From Ceratothoa steindachneri (lineage: Eukaryota; Arthropoda; Malacostraca; Isopoda; Cymothoidae): 64,000 bases of DNA. The position numbers and the translations under genes are program-made. Location: positions 70,781,637 through 70,845,636 of the forward strand of contig OZ018330.1 of assembly GCA_963969495.1 (NCBI GenBank), read 5' to 3'. Shown piece by piece: positions 23,718-36,300 of this stretch (position 1 is the stretch's first letter; every line of letters begins with the position of its first letter). The notes beneath the pieces were generated by a model. That model did no database searches. It was not told the DNA's origin and saw only the letters and a program-made list of their open reading frames with translations.

Positions 23718-25240
23718 GTTAAATTTTCAATATCTCTGAAATATTTCGTGGTTTAGTCTGGTTATAAAACTAAAAAGAAACAATAAACATATATTTAAAA
23801 GAAGAAATACGCATAAGAAAGATTTTCTTTGTATATAACAACAATTGCTAGTAGACAAAATTTGGCATGCGACAAAAGCATTCAATCAATAATAATTTCA
23901 GCAATTTAATATTTCGTGTCATAACCTTTGTTTGCAATAACAGCACGAAGACGATTCTCTGATATTAGATTTTCGCAAGCATTTCTTGATATTTTTACAC
24001 AGTTCGATGCAAATCTTCCTGAAAGAGACAAAGTTCCTTGGGTTTCTCTTTTAGATTGCAGCCTTCAGTATTCGCTTCAAATGCTCAATAATATTGAGGT
24101 CTGACGATTAACTTTGCCATTTAAGGAAGTTTATTTTTCTCTTTTAAGCCATTCTTGAGTTAATCTGTCCGTTTGCTTAGAATCGTTGTCCTGCTGAAAT
24201 ATCAAGCGATGTCGGCCGTAGAATTTTTTTTGCACATGGAAGAAGCCTTTTCTCCATTGTCTTTCGATACGAGGCGCTATCCATTTTCCCATCAATCATG
24301 TGGAGTACTCCTGTACTTTGTGCAGTTAAGTAGTTCCAAACCATGAGACTACCTCTTCCGTGTTTCACGGTTAGGATGGTGTGTTTAGGAGTTACTTCTG
24401 CCCACCATCCCGTCCCTGCATCATTTTGACCGAAAAGTTATTTTAGTCTCATCTGACAATATTCACTTCTCTTTTCAAGATGCTTTCTCGCAAACTTTAA
24501 ACGTTTCGTTACATGCTTTTTATTAAGTGGAGTTGTTTTTTTTCTGAGGAGGGAGTTAAAGCATGCATATAAGTATTATGGAGTTGTCTATTAATTGTTA
24601 TTTTACTCACTATAGTCTCTGAAAATTTCAGATCACTTTGTGGATCAGTCATAGTAATCATTAGATTATTCTTTACTTTTCGAAGCATGTAAGGTCGAGA
24701 CCGATCGTTAATCTTGCGAAGGAGAACCGGCTCTTGGCAAGTTGGTTGTGATCCAAATATTCACGATGCTTTCTAGTTATAGAACTTACTTTGCATAAAA
24801 CACATAATAAACTCGCTCTGAAATAGTCCTAGAGTAAAATCCATCTGAATTTGCTGTCGAAAAGCTTGAGGAACTTTTTGATCTTCGGCATTGCTCAAAG
24901 CAAACGTCCTGCCTCTATCAATGAATGACGGTGTGAATACTCGGCAGTTTATATCAGTTTCTTTTTTAGAAATTTTTCGAATCTTCAATCTTATCCTTTT
25001 CATCGGTGTTATAAGATTTCTTTGATTTAATAAAAATATATCGCATGTTATTAGAGTGGATGAATACTTTTGTTACCTGCTAAATTTTGTTTGTTAGCAA
25101 ATGCTTTTATATACAAAGAAAATCTCTCTTACAGTATGCGTATTTCTTCTGTTAAATTAACTGAGTTTCCTTTTAGCTTTATAACTAGACGAAAGCACGA
25201 AATATTTTAGAAATATTGGAAATTTTACCGTCACATTACC

Positions 25241-25241
<1 letters not shown>
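23717..25241 (-). mobile_element. Tc1-like transposon with long inverted termini, inside a (TA)n tract
   Basis: 23717-23890 and 25060-25241 are inverted copies of each other, about 180 bp (shared AATATTTCGTG, GAAGAAATACGCATA, GATTTTCTTTGTATATAA). Both outer ends join (TA)n arrays. The minus strand between them holds a decayed Tc1-family transposase: FQQDNDSKQTDRLTQEWLKR around 24210-24150 is the second catalytic Asp block, and a mid-region (24380-24290) has VVSWFGTT and LMGKWIAP. Stops and shifts are frequent. The TA target preference of the superfamily explains insertion into the microsatellite. Confidence 0.88.

Positions 25242-25297
<56 letters not shown>
25242..25297. repeat. (TA)n microsatellite, right of Tc1-like element
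   Basis: Uninterrupted TA repeat of about 56 bp directly joined to the right inverted terminus of the Tc1-like element. Confidence 0.98.
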
Positions 25298-25301
<4 letters not shown>

Positions 25302-25729
25302 GCCATGGAATTACAGATATACTGTAATTATGGCGGGTGACCCCCCCTCCCCAATTTCTCATTTTTCAACTAGTCATATCGGGGTAACCAGTTGGTTAAT
25401 TCTGACAATATTTTAACTCAATATACTACAAATCTTCCCACAGAATCATATATCATATAGGATTTTGTCGCAATATAAGAAATTGCGACTCCCGTGGTTT
25501 ACATGTCATCATGCTTTGGTAGGTAGGCTTAGTTTTAAAGTGTACGTCTACATATATACTTATGTATTTTTAATTGGTCAGTATCATTATAGTGAGGTTG
25601 TTATAAAAAGACTAGAAGATTATTATGAGAGTTCCCTGTCATTAGTTGGAAAATACGTACACTTGAAAAACTTCTCAAGAACATTCGTAATACAGGAACC
25701 ATCAAAGGAAAGCGGTAAATGGTAGGTTT

Positions 25730-26480
25730 AAAACCGTTCTAGTTCCCGAAAATGTTAATTACATAATTGATAATATCTGCGAACCAGGGACTTATTTATC
25801 GTAACGGATAATTGCACAAAATCTGAATTTTGGTAAGAGTTCTGTGCAACATGTAGTGAAATCACGGAATTTAAAAGCAATAAAAAGAATTCCAACTACA
25901 AGAAAAAAGACAATATGTGAATGATAAAAGGAAAGCAAAGTTCAGACCATTCTTGGATAATATTTCAGTTGATAGTATTAACAAGATAGTGTTCACGGCT
26001 CAGAAAGATTTTACTCCCGAATTAAAGGTAACCGTCAAAATAACGTTGCTAAAAAATGTGATATTCCACTTTTTTCGAAAAAAAGCGATGAAATTTGCAG
26101 GAGTTTCTTGGAGCGCTAAAATGACGTTCATTTTATTGAAATCGAAAAGCCAAAGCGAATTCAGGTCATTCGTTTTTGTATGATTATAACCAAATGAATT
26201 AAGAAACATGAATGGTCGCCTCGCCGCAAAGCCAAGACTGCAACCCGATACATTATTCGATTTGAGAGTTGCTGGAAGAGAAGAGTTAAAGTGAACAGAG
26301 CGAACAAAATCACACAGCCTGAATTAAAAAGTAAAATACTAAAAGCATGCAAAGAAATTGACATTAATAAAAGCTAAAACGAACAGGCTTTATATGGAAG
26401 AAGAGGCTCCGATTAGTTTGTCAACAAAATGGTGTTCCATTCAATCATTTAATAAAAATAAATAAAATATCAGTTATTTG
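25730..26480 (+). mobile_element. Second Tc1-like transposase relic
   Basis: About 25815-25915 encodes a helix-turn-helix segment (NFGKSSVQHVVKSRNLKAIK), then DSINKIVFTAQKDFT at 25967, where the first catalytic Asp block (usually FTDEKDF) reads FTAQKDF. The C-terminal block at 26210-26375 is EWSPRRKAKTATRYIIRFES then LKSKILKACKEID. Frames are broken between blocks. No clear termini were found. Confidence 0.7.
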
Positions 26481-26544
26481 TCATTTTTACTACTTTTTAA
26501 TTTTTTATATTGGGATAAAATTACATATAGTATTATTTAAAAAA

Positions 26545-27020
26545 ATTTACCATTGTGAGGCAAAAGGTGTGTTGTGCATTATTAATTTTAATACTTAGTT
26601 GGACCATTTTTGCTCTAATTAGAGAGAAAATCTTTCGTTGCACGGATTTTAACAAATTTCTGACGCTATATTTCTCCATTCAGCTTTTAATTTTTCATAC
26701 AAATCTGTTTTATTTGTACTTGTAGTGCTTCTTATTGCTTTTACCAGCACTCACCACAAGTGTTTTATTGTATTTACATAATCCTGGGCCCTATGTTGCC
26801 AATTCTAACTGGTGATCCCCATTTCTCCAAACCAATTCTTGGTGTGGTTGGTTCAATGGCAGGGGGCATTTTCCTGTTGAAATTTAACTTCATTTCTTGT
26901 TGTGGTGGGATGAAATTTATTTAGACATTACTCTAAAACGCATGACGAAATGGTGATATAATATGTGTAGTTCATTATTCACTGGCATGTAAACATCTCT
27001 CTTGGCCCTGATGAAGACAT
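26545..27020 (-). mobile_element. Third Tc1-like transposase relic, C-terminal part
   Basis: On the minus strand near 26810-26640 a broken frame reads WQHRAQDYVNTIKHLW, then STTSTNKTDLYEKLKAEWRN, the C-terminal block of Tc1-like transposases with the final catalytic Glu of the PIExLW motif changed to Lys. The upstream part towards 27020 is unrecognised. Confidence 0.6.
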
Positions 27021-27125
27021 TCAGCTACATATTAGGATAAAAACAAATCCCTGCCTCACAGTTGGTACCACACAATCAGGCTGAAATATCTCTCCAACTT
27101 TTCGTCTCACAAAGGGAAACTGTAG

Positions 27126-27349
27126 CTCTTACCAGGCTTCATGCCATACGATTCTAGAAATCGTTCTGAAATATTTACTTACTAATAACATGCCTGTCAA
27201 TTCTATCCTTAATTGTTCAACGCTGAAACTAGTGACTAACCCTAAAGGTAGTTCATTCCATGTCTGGCATATTCTATATGTGACGGACTGAAGTTGCCCC
27301 AAAAAGCAGTCCTGAACCATTTCATTACGATATTTAACCATATAGACAG
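27126..27349 (-). mobile_element. LINE relic, C-terminal end of polymerase protein
   Basis: Minus-strand frame with VYMVKYRNEMVQDCFLGQ and CQTWNELPLGLVTSFSVEQ. The pattern arginine-rich strand, aromatic, W-N-x-L-P is the usual last segment of LINE polymerase proteins. It begins exactly at the edge of the 2.8-kb duplicated block. 27320-27348 recurs identically at 40292-40320. Confidence 0.65.
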
Positions 27350-30169
27350 GGTTTTAGCCAAAACTAGGTGTGAACCTTTTGTCTGGCCAGTTCTACCAGG
27401 GGAGCATCTAAGGTAGGTAGAATAAGCAGAAGATTCTAAATGGACGCGGAAGCGACCGTGCTCATAGGACTGGGGGAGGGGAGGAGCAGGTGACGCCATT
27501 TAAAAATTGAACATTATACTTCACAGATAGGGCCAGAAAGGGTTCATTGCATTTGCAAAAAGGCTCCCGTCCGAGAAACAGGTCACCTCCGGATCTCTAC
27601 CAATCAATCTAGTTAAAGCTCTCCTTTTATGGAGCATATGCCATATGGCCAGCTTGCATCCAACAGTGGAGAGAATAACTAAAAAGCTCTTGAAGCCTGC
27701 GGGCTCAAAAACGCCGAATAATCTCTCAATGAGGGTCCCAACGTAATCGAGGCTCCGCTCAGACTACTTGCGACTTTGTTCTTGGTCTGGGCCACTCTAC
27801 CCGAAGGTGTCTCATGCCACGACTTATCAGTCTTGGCATGATCTCTTATCGTAATAGCAGCAGAACCGTCCGTCTCCGGCGGCCGCGCAGATGGAGAGGA
27901 TTCCTTTGTCCTCTTTGATTTCATCTTACATTTCCTCTTCTGCAGAGGAATGCGAGGAGTCAGCCCACTTCTCTTTCTTTCCCCGGAAGAGGCTCCTAAG
28001 GCAGGACGGATTAGCCTCGACCAGATCTTTCTCCGAAATTGGGAAGATTTTGGCCCATGATCAATGTAGCACAAGGCATGGGAGGGAGTACATCCTCTAC
28101 TTACGAGTATTCGAGGACCAATGCCTCTTAAGGAGGGTCTTGGAGAAGGGCGGAGTCATGTTTAGTGTCTGGCACAGATTCAAGGTTTGTCCCCTTGGAA
28201 GACACCTCCATAAGCATCTTCACCTCAAAAGCGGCCTCTAACTGGCCATCCGCTCAAAGGTGTCAGGTATCCCGGCCGAGGACTTATAAGGCCTATGGAC
28301 CGCTACTTGGGCCTGTATGCTGAACCTCATGGGAAAGATAGTGGGAGCGAGAATGCCGACAATCTTAAACATGACAAATCTCGGCTCTATGAGGTGCATC
28401 GACAAGGCCTAGGGAACGATGCAGCCTCTTATCCCTCTAAGGAGGTTGTGGCGGGCCACCTGACCCCAACGGGAGGCACAAGGATCGAGGCGGTGCGTCT
28501 TCTTTCTTGAAGTGTTGTTGATTGGCCCTAGAGATAGAAAAGGAGGACTCGTCGCAAGTGGTGAGACGCCTGGAGGCAATTCTACAAAAGTGGGTAAGGA
28601 GGAAAGTCCCGAGCACGTCAAAAATGGAGATAGAAAAGCGCTCTCTCCACTTAAAGATTCTAGGAGGGGTTCCTGAGAGAGATCATTTGAGCCCACCTCC
28701 GTCAAAAAGGTGAAGCTACCCAGGGCGGCTCCGTAGATAGCAAAGGGTAAGCCACTTTGCCGCATTCAAAAGGTAGAATGAGAGCCCCTCTATCTGTCAG
28801 AGTGGTGTTGTATCTAAGTTCCTTGTCCATCCCAACACCAACGTCGGGCGAGGATTGAGGGAGAGGGACGTAATCGTAAATACTGAGAACTGTTAAAGAC
28901 TGGAAATCCTGCCAACAAACAGTAATTTCCTAAGCTTGTGACCACTAAAATGAAAATAAGGATAGTTGGTGGGATCCGCTCCTGCCTATCCTGTCTCTGA
29001 TTTTGCATTAAAGAATAGTGTTTGCAACTTAGGACAGCAACACACACTCACCAACTAAAGGTAACCAGTGACTGGTCCTTCCCTAAAGGTCGAAGCTCCC
29101 AACTGGGCAGCCATAGAGGCAGGGCGATAGGGCAGATATCCTTGGTAGGAAGTAATAATCCTCGACAGGACGGCCAGGATCTAAAGGTATGTTGTGGCAG
29201 GCCCATATAAGGGACCCGAGAATTTTTGTTGGCCAGGTATACAACAAAGCAGTAAATCCCACCCGCCATAAACAGTCCTGCTTTATGCATCCGAGAATGG
29301 TCACAGGGAAGGGGATAACCCATTACACGCAGGAAAGTGGTTATTAGGAGCAAAACAGATATTCTCATTTTTCGCACCCCAACGCTCAGGCCTCTTCAAG
29401 GCCTGGTCTCTTGCAACCTGGTGGCGTCAAAGGGCGTTGTTTATAGAGTTTTCAAAGCCTCTCCTCTGACACGGTATGGGGTAGCTGGTCAGGTCCTTAA
29501 GCCTGGGCAGAGATTGATGGGATATTCGTAGAGAAAAACATTTATTGGCCTACCTTGCTTTTTTTTACAGGGAAAGGAGATTCCAACTTCTTCGATGAAG
29601 AAATTAGTAAGAATGAATGAATATTTACATCGCTGTTATTTCCTATGTATTTCAAGGACGTTCAGCTTGAAGCAAGAAAATTTTACTTCCGCTCCCGAAA
29701 GAAAAGTAACAAATTCCAATACATCTAACTCTTGCTATATCGCCTTGCCCTTCAACCCCGAGTTAAAAGGCTTAAATAAACTATTAAAATATTAGAGATC
29801 AAGTAAATATAAACTCTATCTAATGTGAGCTAGTAACGATAAACCATTTCTAAGATGACCGAGGAAAGATTTACATCTGAATTAGGACAAAAATAAAACA
29901 AATTGACCTCAAAGGAGGGTTAAGTTATGTTTTCTGTTTCCAAATTTACACGTAATTAATTCTCTACTCGGTCAGTATATAGATGAATTATCTTACTTGG
30001 GTAATCATGAAACATAAACAACCTAGCTCGCTTATGTATAGTAAAGATAGGCTATCTCTAAGTCTACCCAGTAAAAAAGATCCATATTGTTCCTTCTAAG
30101 ATCACCTATCTTTACTTGATGAAAGGTTCTAACACTGAAATAGCTTTTAGCTTTCCTGGTACTTTCAAA
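27350..30169. repeat. 2.8-kb duplicated block, copy 1
   Basis: Nearly identical (about 99 percent by eye) and same orientation as 36539-39355. It contains several open frames on both strands (for example 27891-28238 plus and 28409-28765 minus), but none gives a domain I recognise. Frames are conserved simply because the copies are so alike. Borders are sharp: GGTTTTAGCCAAA at the left, GGTACTTTCAAA at the right. No terminal inverted repeats, long terminal repeats or poly-A tail were seen. Confidence 0.95.
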
Positions 30170-31376
30170 TATTCTCCAAGAATTATGAGCATCCCTATCA
30201 GTTTAGCGCACAGTTTCCTCTGCTCCAATGAGAGCAACAATTATTACTAAGAAAGTTCGCATAATATTAAAGATTAAGGTGAGGTGAGGCATAAAGTGCT
30301 GATGTAAGTGCAGCAAGTGTTAGAGGAAGGGAAAGAGTGTTAAAGAAAATATTTGACACAACAACTATTAGAATTAAACGAGACAGGATTATTTTGAAAG
30401 GATATGCCTGAAAGGACATACATTTCAAAAGAGGAAACTTTATTACTTGTGATTACTACATCTAGAGATTTTAGGTTTCAGAATCTCCAGAGCCATACAA
30501 TTAGTGAGGCTTTTAGCTGATACAAGGCTTTTTTTGACGATAAAAAGAAATTATATATACAAACAACCGTCGATGCCTATTTCAAAACACCGGCTCGAGT
30601 GATAGGCTTCACTTTTCTATCACCAAAATCAAATCATTGCACTCCAGTACCAGTCATACTTCCATCATCATTTTTCCATATAATGTTAACCCATCTTATT
30701 ACCTCAAAAGTGTCCCTTCATTATGTAAGACATTGATGGAACATGTGGTAAGTGTTAAGCATATTATCTTTTATAGTTCTTTTTCTAATACTTGTTAGGA
30801 TTTTAATGTTTTTTATGTTCTGTAGTTGCCCTTAGACCGTTCGTTAGGGATCTAATTTATGCACAAATTCGACTTAAAGACGTTGACAGCAACGTATTTT
30901 CTTCATAGTCAGGGGATCGTCTGTACTTGGGACGCTTCCGTCTGGAAAGGCGTGCAACCCTCCAGAAGATCACATCCTACACGGTTACACCTGATACTCT
31001 CCTATGTGGGGGTAGGGAAAATTGTAGAACATTTTAAGTATTGCAAAGATTGTGATGGCAAATATCGTAAACTTCGAAATATGATCTCAGGAGGGTGCAT
31101 TATTATTATCCGAAAGCAAGCTTATGCATAAAGCCCAACACTTACGAGTAAGAGCTTGAACTTCCTTCATTCGTCGACAAGCACAAAGACAGTGTTGAAG
31201 TAAGAATTCCGCGTTTCAAACGTTTAGTGGAAAGCATAAATCCCCGCTAGATCAAGCATGCAAAAAATGAAACAAATTCCAAATAGAATTCCTATTCAGA
31301 TTCATTCATAGACCTTGCCCCATCCCCTTGGTGCAAGTGTACACCTTGAACAGAATTGGGCCGACGAATGCGTCAC
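30170..31376. other. Intron sequence, nothing recognised
   Basis: AT-rich. A 90-codon open frame at 30859-31131 (plus) has no recognisable domain and is unlike the neighbouring elements. No repeats larger than simple T or A runs were seen. Confidence 0.5.
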
Positions 31377-31519
31377 CTTAATTTTGGATATGATGTTGGC
31401 GAGCCTGATTTGAGCGGCCTCCAGCTCGGCGTTCGCCTCCTCTAGGGCCTTCCGTTTGGGCTCCACGTCACAGTACACCTCATAGAAGCGAATGATGTTG
31501 ATCACCCATGAACACAAGC
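31377..31519 (-). CDS. Dynein heavy chain exon: tip end and coiled coil 2 start
   Basis: The acceptor TTATTCTAG precedes 31519 and the donor AAG/GTGACG follows 31377. It starts with two bases completing a glycine codon and has 47 further codons, ending in phase 0. The motif [20 protein letters not shown] is diagnostic for the DNAH9/11/17 beta class, followed by the coiled-coil run [20 protein letters not shown]. The next exon is almost 30 kb away at 1457. Confidence 0.96.
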
Positions 31520-31940
31520 CTAGAATAAAGGCTCGTTATGAGGAAAAAGAGAGGACTGCAAGGAAGGAGCGTTTAGTACTTGCTAATTTATTTAGTCGCA
31601 TTATGAGGGGGATTTATTTTTCCTTTAATTAAATTTAAAAAAGCAACGATAGCATATCTGGCAGTCATTTTAACCATTGGCAAAGAAGGAGGGGGTTAGG
31701 GTAAGTGAACATAAGTGACTGTGCTTAGTTCAACTAGCATAATATAAAGACTATTAGAGACCGAAGAAAAATAAAAGAAAACCATTTGATCATATATATA
31801 ATGTGGTAATTGGATAGACTTCCTCTGTATATCCATTTGCTTTTAGTAATCAGGAAAATTATGCATCTGCTAAAGATGCGAATAGAAATATAAATCTCCT
31901 TCACTAAACATGAATCTAATTCAAAATGGCATAGACTTAC

Positions 31941-32094
31941 CAGCTGCTGCCACACTCTTGGATCGAATGAAATCTGGATTGAAATCCGGGTTTTCGAGAT
32001 ACGGCTGAATTGCCTTAATGACATCAGGGTGGATATCTTCTTTGTTGTAGTTAGTCAGCTGGTCAAGAAACTGATCCACTTTTGCCATCATTAC
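31941..32094 (-). CDS. Dynein heavy chain exon: microtubule-binding tip, part 2
   Basis: The acceptor TTTGTCAG precedes 32094 and the donor GCTG/GTAAGT follows 31941. Length 154 bases: 51 codons plus one base, so it ends in phase 1. The translation holds VDQFLDQLTNYNKEDIHPDV, then PYLENPDFNPDFIRSKS and AAA plus a split glycine codon. This is the core of the microtubule-binding domain. Length and spacing match the family with no indel seen. Confidence 0.96.
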
Positions 32095-32572
32095 CTGACA
32101 AAAAAAATGCCAGACATTATCTGGTGGTTTGAATATGCTTTACTTGCTACTTTCGGGATATCTCAACTCGATCATTTTGTCGAAGAATTAGAGGATAAAG
32201 GGAAGTTCTTAATACCCATATCATCACCACTATCTTATTTACGCCTTTTTAGCTAAACAACATATATTTCTATGCTTTACCTTCCTCTTTAAGCTTTAAA
32301 CACAACGTGCTGTGGCGAAGAGCTTGCGTTTTGAAGCTTCGATAAGCATCGTTCGGGAAACGAGTACCGCGACTCACTGACACAAGGTGGAGAAAATACA
32401 ACTACATTCGTTTGCTTCGAGCCAAAGTGAAAGATGCTCAACTTTACTTGCAATGAGTCTTACAATGCCAATTACACACCAAACGTGAATTTGGGGGTGT
32501 TTTTAATATCATGTTGAGAAGAGATTTATACGTAGGAGGTCATTTGTCTGGGTTTCTGGACCTGGAGCATAC

Positions 32573-32701
32573 CTTGGCTGTCTTCCACGAGCGGTCCTTA
32601 GGGATTTTCCCATTGGAAGCGAGTAGCACCATGACGGCTGCAGTCACGTTAGAAACTCCCGACGGCGGTGACCCGAAGGACTTCAGTTCCGTTAAATTCG
32701 C
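32573..32701 (-). CDS. Dynein heavy chain exon: microtubule-binding tip, part 1
   Basis: The acceptor is CATCCAAAG before 32701, a weak, pyrimidine-poor acceptor. The donor is AAG/GTATGC after 32573. Length 129 bases, 43 codons, phase 0. It begins [15 protein letters not shown], the conserved entry to the stalk head, and ends [19 protein letters not shown] and KDRSWK are near-invariant in axonemal dyneins. The join to the next exon (VMMAKVDQFLD) reads through in the family alignment. Confidence 0.96.
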
Positions 32702-33136
32702 CTTTGGATGAAAACAAGAGAATCAGCTCATGCGGATAAAAAATTTCGGAACCGAAACCACAGAAAGCCTTAAGAAACAAGCGCACACGCCAAACATGAG
32801 AGTAATACGCAGACCACAGTTGGGACTCGAAGATGATGATTAAACATAAGAAAAATAGACGCCATCCGGGTGTATAGTGTGAGATGTTCTCACAGTATAG
32901 AAAAAGGGGATAAAACGGAGTAGGAAGATAACTCGATTAAGGAATATGACCTTAAATTAGGATGGCTGGTAGTAAGAAGAAGCCACAACAATTTAGAAAC
33001 TATAAATTGTAAAACAACTCTCTCAAATTCGCATAAATATTAGTCACAAAGCGCAAAACCGAAATGTCTCGAAGCGCTATAATTGGCCATCTTAAGTGTG
33101 TCGACCGAGAAAAGAGGGAACCCTCTGGAGCCTTAC

Positions 33137-33292
33137 CTTGTTGAGGGTGTTGAGGGCCTCGCGTGCGGCCACGAGCGCGGGTTCCGCTTTCACCAAGTCT
33201 TCCTCGCAGTCCTTCCGCCGTTTGGCCACTTCGGTTTCGATTAGTGCCACCTTCCGCTTCTCGTCGTTCGCTATTTCGTTCTCGACGGAAGC
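33137..33292 (-). CDS. Dynein heavy chain exon: distal coiled coil 1
   Basis: The acceptor GTTTATAG precedes 33292 and the donor AAG/GTAAGG follows 33137; 156 bases, 52 codons, phase 0 at both ends. It begins ASVENEIANDEKRKVALI and contains KDCEEDLVKAEPAL and ALNTLNK, hallmark residues of the distal coiled coil 1 leading into the microtubule-binding tip. It is the first of four exons packed into 1.9 kb (33292-31377). Confidence 0.96.
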
Positions 33293-34830
33293 CTATAAAC
33301 GACCATTATCTAAGTCATCAACATCACTTCAGGTCATAGAGACTCTATCGTGTCTAAAGAAAGACAAGAAGGCCATCAGACTTTCACGCATTAATACCAG
33401 CACAAGTCTTTTGCCCCTATCCTGAAGGAAGAGGAGGGAGAAGAAAAAATATGGGGTTTAGGACAAATACCCATGCCTATCTCGTCCACAGAACCTAAGT
33501 TCGTTCGAACCTGATTTGAAATTAGAAAATGAAGGTGAACCCCTGAATTAGCCTCTAATATCGAAGCAACAACTAAGGAGCCGATTCCTTCCACCAGCAT
33601 CTCTGAAAATGCTAGACCAGGTTTTGCTCGAAGAATGGGTTTAAATTCCTCTAGATAGTCCCATAAAGACGTATGAATCAATTGATAAAGGTATTAAACA
33701 TTTATTAATGATAAATAAGTGCTAAATCGATACTAAAAATAGAAATAAGTAATTAAAATAGGGTTTCCATTATTTTTTCCAACCGCTGTATGCATTTATC
33801 GGACTTAATGAATTAGTGTTACAGACGAAATATTTTTCAAAAATTCAAAATCCATTCATAGTGGGAACGAACAAAGGCATAGTCACCTCAATTCCCAACT
33901 ATTAATTCATAAAGCATCTCTTTAGGTACATCTATCCCAATAAATATGATGCTCAAGGAAAGTTATGAAAGACAACCAGAATAAAAAAAAGAACAAAAAA
34001 AATAAAAAGGTCAGTTATGCCTACGAAAAAGGGCATATGAAGGAGTCTTGCTTCCCCCCCAAATTCCAGTGCATTGTCAGCTAAAATGAGCTCTTGGCTC
34101 CAAGGTAAGCTAAGATAGCAAGCACGAGGTGGCTCACCTCTTCCAAGAACTCTTATGGTACCACATCCTGGCATGCCGGAGCTTCGCTAAGTATCAGAAA
34201 CAAGCGGTGGCGATCCCGTCTTACTAGTACTGCGATAGTTATGGCGTACAAAGCTCCCCAAACGAAGATATTTCAACCAAAGGGTGACGAAAATTCTGGG
34301 GTACCAAACATTCCTCACATAAGTGTTAATGGGAGCGCATTATCAGGTGGTGATGCGCCCAACGAGTGTGCTCGATTCGGGCAAGAGAAACAAATAGGTT
34401 AGCTACTATGTATTCAGTGTCTAGAAGGGCGCTAAAAAAGAAAATCGAGCAAAACATACCTAAGACAAAAGAAATCCAAAACAAACAAACAAAACCAAAG
34501 GCAAAATAAACAAAACAAAACAAGAAGCAGAAAAGCAGGAAGAAGAAGGAAGCACGCTCCAGCATCGGAGGGAGACCCGCTTCTAGCCGGCGCGAGAACA
34601 TGCGAACAGCGCTCAAAATGGAGGAGGCTCGCCTTCTTCAAGAAGTGAAATAGTCCACAACTCTGCGGTAGCGACCACGCTCGTCCCAATACCGAGACAG
34701 GTAACGTGAAAAATTATCAAGCAGACAAACATTCAACAAGAATGTTCCGAACTGTTTGGTGGACAACGCAGGAGTCACAGCAAGGTGAAGGGGAGCAATC
34801 CATAAAATAGTGGTGCGTTCCACGAGTATG
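33293..34830. other. Intron sequence, nothing recognised
   Basis: AT-rich up to about 34000, then a more GC-rich stretch (34030-34830) with an A-rich run at 34460-34560. The GC-rich part may be an extension of the LINE relic that follows, but I could not support it by protein motifs. Confidence 0.45.
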
Positions 34831-34839
34831 TACAATTCA

Positions 34840-36300
34840 GAAAGCAACCTGAAGCCGTCGCGGCCTTGGGGGGTAGGTCTATGAAAACAGTCGCGGCGCA
34901 ATGGCACGAAGATTTAAGTTCCCCTCGGCCGACTGCTATCATCTAAGCCAAGAAGCCCGAAGGGCTCCTCGGATTCATGCCATATAGTCATTGTGGAGAA
35001 GAGAGAAATGCTGTTTTGGTCATTAAGTCCTCGCGGACTCGTTGGTGTCATTACAGCGCGCTCATTATTCGAAATTCCAACATGTCCAACAACCTAGCGG
35101 AAAAGAATCGAATCTCGAGATCCTCCCAGTTCGCGGCAACTGTGGCGTGATGGATACCATGAAGCAGTGGGTGTGAATATTCCAATGCCCCCGAGAACAC
35201 TCAAGGCTCTTTGTGAGTCGCTAAAGATCAAAATCCGGTCTCCAAACCGGGCACGACGTGTTCTTTACCACACCGAGCGAAGTATTGAAACTCGGTTTGC
35301 CATGAAGACAGACGCATCGCCTGGTAGAATCCCGCTGAATTCAAACATTCGAACAGAGGCGAAAAGGCGTGGAAGCTGATTTCCTCCTGGAACTTGGAGT
35401 CAACCGTGTACACTGGCACGGATCCAGTGAAACACGAAGTGTGCTGAAAAAAGGCCAAACGTAATACCCAGGTGCTGTAGAAAATTTTGAAGCAGATTTG
35501 TGGGGACAGACAGTCAAAGGTGGCACCCTCCAGGGTGGTGGTCAGAACCAGATGCGTCCTTGACTCAAGAGCTACATCGAGCTATCCAAAGAGCTTCCTA
35601 GCCCCCAACTCAAAGGGCTTTAGTTATGACTGACGTCTCTCGTTGGCATATCCGCCGTCGAAATCGGCTGCGGATGCTGTTAGAGCCATTGGCGCTGAGG
35701 AAGACGCTGTCCTCCCGCGTACATAGGCAAAATTAACCATGTACGGAGAGCGAGTGGCATCTCCCCGGTATCGAAAAATATACTTAAAAGGGACATGCGG
35801 AAGGGAACAGTTTCCAGACAGAGACTACTGTGATGAATGAAGTCCACCTTGCTATATAAACACTTGGCTGCGGATGCGTAAATCTTGAATCCAGAATCAA
35901 GCTTTGAACGAGCAAAGAATTGCTAAAGGTAAGGTCGTTGCGCTATCAGAACCAGATGTGCGTACTGAATGCCACGGAACGAATAATGTCTATGGCACGA
36001 GTACAAGATTCCCTAAGGCTGCAAATATGAGCCCTCCAAGTGAGAAATCGGTCGATAACAAGACCAAGGAAACGGTGCGAATCCCTCACTTCCAGGAGAA
36101 TCCCGTTTAGGAACAATTCCGGCTCGAGATGGAGCCGTGGATAGCGGCAGAATTGCGCCTCCTTAGTTTTGGTCAAAGAAATGCGAAACCTGTGCGCTTC
36201 GGCATATCGAGAGATGCCATTCAATACCTGTCGTAGAATATTTTATCCCCTCTGAAGGTAATGTCCAGTCGGCGGCCTTCAGCGAAATAAAGAAGTGCAT
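34840..36300 (-). mobile_element. LINE relic with RNase H domain
   Basis: Minus strand. 36224-35946 encodes the end of a reverse transcriptase (RISLTKTKEAQFC, VRDSHRFLGLVIDRFLTWRA, then HICSLRESCTRAIDIIRS), typical of LINEs of the Jockey/I/R1 type. Further down, 35460-35180 gives broken RNase H with FQEEISFHAFSPLFECLN, GKEHVV and IFSDSQRALSVLGG. Several frame changes show it is dead. The lower border is uncertain. Confidence 0.72.

Noticed and set aside
27891..28238. 116-codon frame present in both 2.8-kb blocks as a conserved gene
   Set aside because: Both copies are about 99 percent identical at DNA level over their whole length, so conservation of the frame carries no information about coding.
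33096..33425. 109-codon plus-strand frame
   Set aside because: It is the antisense shadow of the dynein exon at 33292-33137.
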